Assembly (NCBI RefSeq): GCF_001522865.1
Contig: NZ_LOWB01000104.1
Location: forward strand, 124,001 to 188,000
Length of the DNA: 64,000 nucleotides
Source of the DNA: Burkholderia sp. TSV86
Lineage (GTDB): Bacteria; Pseudomonadota; Gammaproteobacteria; Burkholderiales; Burkholderiaceae
Direction: 5' to 3'
Below, one piece after another: positions 58,451 to 64,000 of the stretch (positions are counted from its first letter, which is position 1; each line of letters opens with the position of its first letter). The position numbers and the translations under genes were made by a program. The notes below the pieces were generated by a model. That model did no database searches. It was given only the letters and a program-made list of their open reading frames with translations, and was not told where the DNA came from.

Positions 58451-59548
58451 TTGAGCCGATCCGCCGTTTCTTCCCGCATCGACGCCGCGCGCGCGCACGT
58501 GTCGCCTTCGCCCGCGCGGCGCGTGTGGCGGCGTTTCAAGGCGCAGCGGCTCGGCTACTGGAGCCTCGTGATCTTCGCCGTCGCGTTCGCGGTGAGCATT
58601 GCCGCGCCGCTGTGGTCGAACGATAAGCCGCTCGTCGTGCGCTACGACGGTCATTACTATTTCCCGCTGCTGCGCGACTACCCGGAGACGGCGTTCGGCG
58701 GCGATTTCCCGACGCCCGCCGACTATCTCGACCCCTACGTGCGCGGCAAACTCGCTGCACCGGGCAATTTCGCGCTGTATCCGCTGAACCGCTACTACTA
58801 CGACACGCTCAACTACTTTTCGACGCAGCCCAATCCCGCGCCGCCGTCGCGCGGGAATTGGCTCGGCACGGATGCGCAGGGGCGCGACCTGCTCGCGCGG
58901 CTCGTCTACGGCTTTCGGGTGTCGGTCGAATTCGCGCTGATCCTCACGTTCATCGGCACGGTGCTCGGTGTTGCCGCGGGCGCGGTGCAGGGTTACTTCG
59001 GCGGACGCATCGACATCATCGGCCAGCGTCTCATCGAGATCTGGAGCGCGATGCCCGAGCTGTATCTGCTGATCATCTTCGCGTCGGTGTTCGAGCCGAG
59101 TTTTGCGTTGCTGATCGTGCTGCTGTCGCTATTCGGCTGGATCGGACTGTCCGATTACGTGCGCGCGGAGTTCCTGCGCAATCGCTCGCAGGACTACGTG
59201 CGCGCCGCGCGCGCGATGGGCCTGTCGAGCTGGCAGATCATCTGGCGGCACGTGTTGCCGAACAGCCTCACGCCCGTCATCACGTTCTTGCCGTTCCGGA
59301 TGAGCGGCGCGATTCTCGCGCTCACGAGCCTCGATTTCCTCGGCCTCGGCGTGCCGCCGCCGACGCCGAGCCTGGGCGAGCTGCTCGCGCAAGGCAAGGG
59401 CAATCTCGACGCGTGGTGGATCTCGCTCGCGACGTTCTGCGTGCTCGTCGCGACGCTGTTGCTGTTGACCTTCATGGGCGATGCGCTGCGTAACGCGCTC
59501 GATACACGCGTTGCCGATACGACGCGCGCGGCGGGAGGCGCCCGATGA
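58451..59548 (+). CDS. yejE: Peptide ABC transporter permease (YejE-like)
   Basis: 365 residues from TTG 58451, directly after the yejB stop; no ATG precedes the first helix. The N-terminal helix (RLGYWSLVIFAVAFAVSIAAPLW) is followed by a large periplasmic loop typical of YejE, then five more helices. EAA loop: RAEFLRNRSQDYVRAARAMGLSSWQIIWRHVLPNSLTPVI. The stop overlaps yejF by 4 bases (ATGA). Confidence 0.94.
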   Translation: MSRSAVSSRIDAARAHVSPSPARRVWRRFKAQRLGYWSLVIFAVAFAVSIAAPLWSNDKPLVVRYDGHYYFPLLRDYPETAFGGDFPTPADYLDPYVRGKLAAPGNFALYPLNRYYYDTLNYFSTQPNPAPPSRGNWLGTDAQGRDLLARLVYGFRVSVEFALILTFIGTVLGVAAGAVQGYFGGRIDIIGQRLIEIWSAMPELYLLIIFASVFEPSFALLIVLLSLFGWIGLSDYVRAEFLRNRSQDYVRAARAMGLSSWQIIWRHVLPNSLTPVITFLPFRMSGAILALTSLDFLGLGVPPPTPSLGELLAQGKGNLDAWWISLATFCVLVATLLLLTFMGDALRNALDTRVADTTRAAGGAR

Positions 59549-61212
59549 GCGCGGCCGACGTGAACCGCAGCGATTCGCAGCGTGCGCCGGGCGGCAGCCG
59601 GCTGCGCAATGGGCAGGCGCTGGGCGAGCCGCTGCTGTCGATCGAGCGGCTGTGCGTGCGTTTCGGCGATATGCTCGCCGTCGACGACGTGTCGTTGGCG
59701 ATCGGCCGCGGCGAGCGCGTCGCGCTCGTCGGCGAATCCGGCTCGGGCAAGAGCGTGACCGCGCTGTCGATCCTGCGGTTGCTGCGCGACGCCGACGTGT
59801 CTGGCGCGATCCGCTTTGCCGGTGAGAATCTCGTGGGCAAGAGCGAGCGCGAGATGCGCGCGCTGCGCGGCGCGGATATCGCGATGATCTTCCAGGAGCC
59901 GATGACGGCGCTCAATCCGCTTTACACGGTCGGCGAGCAGATCGGCGAGACGATCGAGCTGCACGACGGCGCGACGAAGCGCGACGCGCGTGAGCGTGCG
60001 ATCGCGCTGCTGGCGCGCACCGGCATCGACCGGCCGCGCGAACGCGTCGACAGCTACCCGCATCAGTTGTCGGGCGGCCAGCGGCAGCGCGTGATGATCG
60101 CGATGGCGCTCGCGTGCCGGCCACGCCTGCTGATCGCCGACGAACCGACGACCGCGCTCGACGTGACGATCCGCGCGCAGATCGTCGAGCTGCTGCTCGA
60201 GCTGCAACGCGACGCGGCGGCCGAGCGCGGGATGGCGGTGCTGCTGATCACGCACGATCTGAATTTGGTGCGGCGCTTCGCCGAGCGCGTCGCGGTGATG
60301 GAAAAGGGGCGGCTCGTCGAATCCGGGCCGCTCGAGCGGATCTTCGGCGCGCCCGAGCATCCGTATACGCAGCGTCTGTTGAACAGCCGGCCGCAGCGCA
60401 CGGTGTCGCCCGTGTTGCCGATCGCGCCCGTCATGCTCGACGCGCGTGGCGTGACGGTGCAGTTCAAGCAGAAACGGCCGGGCTTCGCCGGCTGGTTCCA
60501 CGACGGGCGGTTCACGGCGGTGTCCGACGCGAGCGTATCGGTGCGGCAGGGCGAGACGCTCGGGATCGTCGGCGAGTCCGGGTCAGGCAAATCGACGCTC
60601 GCGATGGCCCTGCTCGGGCTGCAACGCCTCGCGCAGGGCGACGTCCAGTTCGACGGCCGTTCGCTTGCGAGCTATCGCGGCCGCGAGCGCCGCACATTGC
60701 GCGCGGATATGCAAGTGGTCTTTCAGGACCCATTCAGTTCGCTTTCGCCGTGGCAAACCATCGAGCGCATCGTGTCCGAGGGGCTCGCGCTGCACCGTCC
60801 GCAACTGTCTGCCGACGCGCGCCGCGACAAGACGATCGCGGTGCTGCGCGAGGTCGGGCTCGACCATACGGTGCTGCATCGCTATGCGCACGAGTTTTCG
60901 GGCGGGCAGCGCCAGCGGATCGCGATCGCGCGCGCACTCGTGCTGGAGCCGCGCGTGCTCGTGCTCGACGAGCCGACGAGCGCGCTCGACGTGTCGATCC
61001 AGCAGCAGGTGCTGAAACTGCTGGCCAATCTTCAGCGCAAATACAACCTCGGCTATCTCTTCATTAGTCACGATTTGGAAGTAATCGGGGCGATGGCGCA
61101 CCGAGTCGCGGTGATGCAAGGGGGGATAATCGTCGAAACGGGTGATGTCGAGCGAATCTTCTCCAAGCCGGCGCATCCTTACACGCAACGCCTGCTGAAA
61201 GCTATTGGTTAG
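59545..61212 (+). CDS. yejF: Peptide ABC transporter ATP-binding protein, fused double NBD (YejF-like)
   Basis: 555 residues containing two complete ABC ATPase modules. First: Walker [11 protein letters not shown] (about 69-78), signature LSGGQRQR, Walker [14 protein letters not shown]. Second: Walker [11 protein letters not shown], signature FSGGQRQR, Walker [15 protein letters not shown] short linker (about 285-320) separates them. Drives peptide import with YejB/YejE. Overlaps yejE by 4 bases. Confidence 0.96.
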   Translation: MSAADVNRSDSQRAPGGSRLRNGQALGEPLLSIERLCVRFGDMLAVDDVSLAIGRGERVALVGESGSGKSVTALSILRLLRDADVSGAIRFAGENLVGKSEREMRALRGADIAMIFQEPMTALNPLYTVGEQIGETIELHDGATKRDARERAIALLARTGIDRPRERVDSYPHQLSGGQRQRVMIAMALACRPRLLIADEPTTALDVTIRAQIVELLLELQRDAAAERGMAVLLITHDLNLVRRFAERVAVMEKGRLVESGPLERIFGAPEHPYTQRLLNSRPQRTVSPVLPIAPVMLDARGVTVQFKQKRPGFAGWFHDGRFTAVSDASVSVRQGETLGIVGESGSGKSTLAMALLGLQRLAQGDVQFDGRSLASYRGRERRTLRADMQVVFQDPFSSLSPWQTIERIVSEGLALHRPQLSADARRDKTIAVLREVGLDHTVLHRYAHEFSGGQRQRIAIARALVLEPRVLVLDEPTSALDVSIQQQVLKLLANLQRKYNLGYLFISHDLEVIGAMAHRVAVMQGGIIVETGDVERIFSKPAHPYTQRLLKAIG

Positions 61213-61265
61213 GTCTGTTGAATGAAGGGTGATGCACCCATTTGGCTCAAAATCATTAATTCCTT

Positions 61266-61294
61266 TTGACAAACATATCCGTCGTGGCTAGTAT
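61266..61294 (+). promoter_or_regulatory. Sigma70 promoter of the NlpC/P60 gene
   Basis: -35 TTGACA (perfect consensus) at 61266-61271 and -10 TAGTAT at 61289-61294, exactly 17 bases apart. A start near 61301 gives a leader of about 47 bases before the ATG at 61348. Shows that this gene is transcribed independently of yejABEF. Confidence 0.8.
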
Positions 61295-61347
61295 CGACCG
61301 AAATTTTCCGCCAATCGACTGATTTTTCAGCGCAAATCTATCGACTC

Positions 61348-62037
61348 ATGCAGCACCGCTCCCTCACCCAGGCTTGCACGCGCGTCGTCGCCGGGATGTT
61401 CATAGGCGTCTTGATCGCTGCCGCTCCCAGCGCGTTCGCCGACGAAGTCAGCAGTTCAAGCCAAAATGCCGTTAATTCGGCTCAGTCCGACATCGGTTTC
61501 CTTCCGCAAAATTCCCAGCAGCAGCCCAATGGCACGGCCGCGCCCGCGAAGAGTCAAGGCGGCGCGAAGTCGTTCCTCTCCGGCATGGCCGGCAAGGCAG
61601 GCGACGTCGTCGTCGGCGCGCTGAACATGATCGGCGTGCGCTATCGCTGGGGCGGCAACACCCCGGATTCGGGGCTCGATTGCAGCGGCTTCGTGCGCTA
61701 CGTGTTCCAGGACACGCTCGGCATGTCGCTGCCGCGCCGCGCCGAAGAAATGAGCCGCGTGGGCGAAAAGGTGCGGATGAGCGAACTGAAGCCGGGCGAT
61801 CTCGTGTTCTTCAACACGATGCGCCGGACGTTCTCGCATGTCGGCATTTATATCGGCGACAACAAGTTCGTGCATTCGCCGTCGACGGGCAGCACGATCC
61901 GCGTGGACGATCTCGATAGCAGCTATTGGGAAAAGCGCTTCACCGGTGCGCGCCGGATCGAGACGCAGTTCACGACGAAACCCGACGATCTGCGTCAGCG
62001 CGTGCGCGCGACGATCGGCGACAGCGGCAGCAACTGA
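61348..62037 (+). CDS. NlpC/P60-family cell-wall hydrolase
   Basis: 229 residues. A signal peptide of about 31 residues ends PSAFA. A Ser/Gln-rich linker follows (32-85), then the NlpC/P60 domain (about 86-195). Catalytic C112 lies in GLDCSGFVRYVF, with H164 in FSHVGIYIGD and H176 in FVHSPS completing the triad. Such enzymes cut peptide stems of peptidoglycan. Related Burkholderia proteins are about the same length. Own promoter and terminator. Confidence 0.93.
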   Translation: MQHRSLTQACTRVVAGMFIGVLIAAAPSAFADEVSSSSQNAVNSAQSDIGFLPQNSQQQPNGTAAPAKSQGGAKSFLSGMAGKAGDVVVGALNMIGVRYRWGGNTPDSGLDCSGFVRYVFQDTLGMSLPRRAEEMSRVGEKVRMSELKPGDLVFFNTMRRTFSHVGIYIGDNKFVHSPSTGSTIRVDDLDSSYWEKRFTGARRIETQFTTKPDDLRQRVRATIGDSGSN

Positions 62038-62078
62038 GTCAGCCGCGCTCCGGTTTGGCGCCTGAGTCGGCCGAGTCG

Positions 62079-62116
62079 AAACCCCGTCACCCAATTGGGA
62101 TGGCGGGGTTTTCTAT
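62079..62116 (+). terminator. Rho-independent terminator after the NlpC/P60 gene
   Basis: 8-base stem AAACCCCG (62079-62086) with CGGGGTTT (62104-62111), an imperfectly paired inner part (TCACCC with GGGATG) and a TTTCTATTT tail. It may also serve the convergent patatin gene, though the minus-strand tail (TTTCGACTC) is weaker. Confidence 0.8.
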
Positions 62117-62204
62117 TTAAGCGCGCCCCCAATTTTGGCGCGCTGTCCGTGCGCTTGCTGCCAATGCGCCGCCGCATGCGGCGCGATGAGCGCAATGCGG
62201 GCGC

Positions 62205-63134
62205 TTATGCCGCGGCCGGGCGCGCGGCCGCCAGCTTGCGCTGCAACTCCGGCATGACCCGCGCAACCGCTTCCTCGCCCGCCAGGATCGCCGCGTTGCG
62301 CTGGTTGAAGTCGCTGCCGCCCATTGCGGCGAGATTCGGGCGGATCACGACATCCGCGTACTTGTCAAGTTCGTAGGTCTTGATCGTCTGCCCCATGATC
62401 GTGAATGTCTGCAGCAGCATTTCGATCGGATTTTGCGTCGCGGCGCCTTCGGGGCGCGCGGAAATGTCGACCGCGATCACGAAGTCGGCCCCCATCCTGC
62501 GCGTGAACGACGCGGGCACGGGGCTGACGAGCCCACCGTCGACATACTCGTGATCACCGATCCGCACCGGCTCGAACACGGACGGCACGCTGCACGACGC
62601 CCGCACCGCGAGCCCGGTGTTGCCGCGCTGGAACAGCAGCGGCTGGCCGCTTTTCAGATCGGTCGCGACAATGCCGAGCGGCTTGGCCATCTTCTCGATC
62701 GGCCGGTTGTTGAGCGTCCTGTTGATGAAATTCTGCAGCGCCATGCCTTGCAACAGGCCGCGCGAGCGGAACGGCACGGCCCAGTCGCTGATCGACGCCT
62801 CGTCCATCGCGAGCGCGAGCTTGTTGATGGCGAGCGCATTCATGCCCGACGCATACAGCGCGCCGACGACCGAGCCCGCGCTCGTGCCGGCGACGATCTC
62901 GATCGCAATGCCGCGCGCTTCGAGCGCCTTCAACACGCCGACGTGCGCGAAGCCGCGCGCGGCGCCGCCGCCGAGCGCGATGCCGATGCGTACCGGGCGC
63001 GGCTGGGGCTGATTCGTCGGCGGCGTGACGGCGCCTGACGCGGTCGGCTTGGTGCCGAACGGCGTGCAGGCGGCGAGCGCGGCTGACGCGCAGGTGAGCG
63101 TGAAGGTGCGGCGTGACGGGCTGCGAGGCGGCAT
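62205..63134 (-). CDS. Patatin-like phospholipase, predicted lipoprotein
   Basis: 309 residues from ATG 63134, which has GGAG about 10 bases ahead; ATG 63143 in frame is only 1 base from it. The N-terminus has a leader with Arg residues and lipobox LAAC (lipidated C23). The patatin domain has the oxyanion loop GIALGGGAARGFAHVGVLKALE, the nucleophile elbow GTSAG (S85) and the DGGL catalytic Asp region (EYVDGGLVSPVP). It is of the RssA-like type, acting as a phospholipase/esterase at the envelope. Convergent with the NlpC gene. Confidence 0.9.
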   Translation of the reverse strand: MPPRSPSRRTFTLTCASAALAACTPFGTKPTASGAVTPPTNQPQPRPVRIGIALGGGAARGFAHVGVLKALEARGIAIEIVAGTSAGSVVGALYASGMNALAINKLALAMDEASISDWAVPFRSRGLLQGMALQNFINRTLNNRPIEKMAKPLGIVATDLKSGQPLLFQRGNTGLAVRASCSVPSVFEPVRIGDHEYVDGGLVSPVPASFTRRMGADFVIAVDISARPEGAATQNPIEMLLQTFTIMGQTIKTYELDKYADVVIRPNLAAMGGSDFNQRNAAILAGEEAVARVMPELQRKLAAARPAAA

Positions 63135-63385
63135 CGATTTCATTCTCCGGCGGCAAGCCGCGCTGAGTGCGTGACGGATGCACGGCATGCGCGGCGAAAA
63201 TTCGGCGGCCTTGCCGCGCCGACCGCCGGATTGCAGGCGGATCGCGGGCAAACGCGAACAATCGCGGCCAGCCGTGCGCGGCCGCCAAGGCGGGCGCGGC
63301 GCACATCATAAAGCAACTGCCACGGCGGTGCGAAACTCGCGCGGCGCTTGACGGCGGGCGGCTCCGGAAAGCGCGGCGCGGCGAG

Positions 63386-63391
63386 TATAAT
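63386..63391 (+). promoter_or_regulatory. Probable -10 element for gltX
   Basis: A perfect TATAAT lies 113 bases upstream of the gltX ATG. No good -35 stands at the right distance (the nearest TTGACG is 32 bases upstream), so the assignment rests on the -10 alone. Confidence 0.35.
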
Positions 63392-63504
63392 TCGTGCTCT
63401 TTCAGTTCCGGCCGGATGCGCACCCCGGCGTTCGCCGCGCGGCGGGCGCGGCCGGCCGCGTCGTTCCAATTGATGCGCCGCTTGAGGCGTTCGAGCTATC
63501 GTTT

Positions 63505-64000
63505 ATGACCCGTCCTGTCCGCACCCGTTTCGCGCCGAGCCCCACGGGCTTCATTCATTTGGGCAACCTGCGTTCCGCGCTGTATCCGTGGGCATTCGCC
63601 CGTAAGACGAAGGGCACCTTCGTGCTGCGCATCGAGGATACCGACGTCGAGCGTTCGAGCCAGGAGGCGGTGGACGCCATTCTCGAAGGCATGGGATGGC
63701 TCGGCCTCGATTACGACGAAGGTCCGTATTACCAGATGCAGCGGATGGACCGCTATCGCGAGGTGCTTGCCAAGATGCAGGAGCAGGGCCTTGTCTACCC
63801 GTGCTACATGTCGATGGAGGAGCTTGACGCGCTGCGCGAGCGGCAGCGTGCGGCGGGCGAAAAGCCGCGCTATGACGGCACCTGGCGCCCCGAGCCGGGC
63901 AAGGTGCTGCCCGAGCCGCCTGCCGGCGTGCAACCGGTGCTGCGCTTCAAGAATCCGCTGACGGGCACGGTGGCGTGGGACGACGCGGTGAAGGGGCGCG
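63505..64000 (+). CDS. gltX: Glutamyl-tRNA synthetase, N-terminal part (runs off the window)
   Basis: 165 codons visible, open to the right edge. Starts [27 protein letters not shown], with the class I HIGH-type motif (HLGN, within [11 protein letters not shown]). Then [34 protein letters not shown], as in canonical GluRS. It charges tRNA-Glu, and in organisms without GlnRS may also charge tRNA-Gln. The KMSKS and anticodon-binding domains lie outside the window. Confidence 0.97.
   Translation, partial: MTRPVRTRFAPSPTGFIHLGNLRSALYPWAFARKTKGTFVLRIEDTDVERSSQEAVDAILEGMGWLGLDYDEGPYYQMQRMDRYREVLAKMQEQGLVYPCYMSMEELDALRERQRAAGEKPRYDGTWRPEPGKVLPEPPAGVQPVLRFKNPLTGTVAWDDAVKGR

Overview
The window reads as a chromosome segment from a beta-proteobacterium of the genus Burkholderia (sensu lato). 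The support is the high GC, the strong preference for G/C-ending codons, and the very Burkholderia-like sequences of MutS, AccA, TilS, aspartokinase, FabI and CysS. I cannot name the species from sequence alone. No insertion sequence, integrase or CRISPR array was recognised.

Layout. (1) 1-20200 is mostly housekeeping: end of slyD, a degenerate metallophosphatase-like exported protein, mutS, doxX, suhB, trmJ, cysE, lpxH, two cyclophilins (cytoplasmic and periplasmic), a TPR protein, cysS, an AlkA-type glycosylase, accA, tilS and lysC. Between mutS and doxX sits a lower-GC cassette (about 4.7-6.3 kb). It holds a colicin M-like protein with a twin-arginine-type leader and a small membrane-anchored protein that looks like a Cmi-type immunity protein. 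(2) 20244-20456 is a tRNA-Ser(GCT) with its own promoter and terminator. (3) About 20.5-53.8 kb behaves like an accessory island lying against that tRNA. It has AT-rich gene-poor flanks, a complete type VI secretion system (tssA-M, 23.0-46.5 kb), three small genes after tssM, three successive terminator hairpins, a LysR regulator, two decayed genes (hydrolase and acyltransferase) and an unrecognised 447-residue protein. (4) 53.9-64 kb returns to core genes: a PXPV-repeat exported protein, fabI, a yejABEF-type peptide ABC importer, an NlpC/P60 hydrolase, a patatin-like lipoprotein and the start of gltX.

How the T6SS genes fit together. TssJ-L-M form the envelope complex. TssA, TssE, TssF, TssG and TssK form the baseplate and its coordinator. 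TssB/TssC form the sheath, Hcp the tube, VgrG plus a DUF4150 PAAR-like protein the tip, and ClpV recycles the sheath. Between vgrG and tssJ lies a tightly coupled loading module (DUF2169-pentapeptide protein, second pentapeptide protein, DUF3540 protein, DUF4150 protein), but no recognisable toxin follows it. The VgrG carries an unusually regular C-terminal tract of 32 seven-residue repeats.

Most notable: the colicin M/Cmi-like pair, in which the essential histidine position of the toxin is a serine; the VgrG heptad tract; the 10-residue cysteine ladder in the pentapeptide proteins; and the triple terminator array next to the T6SS.
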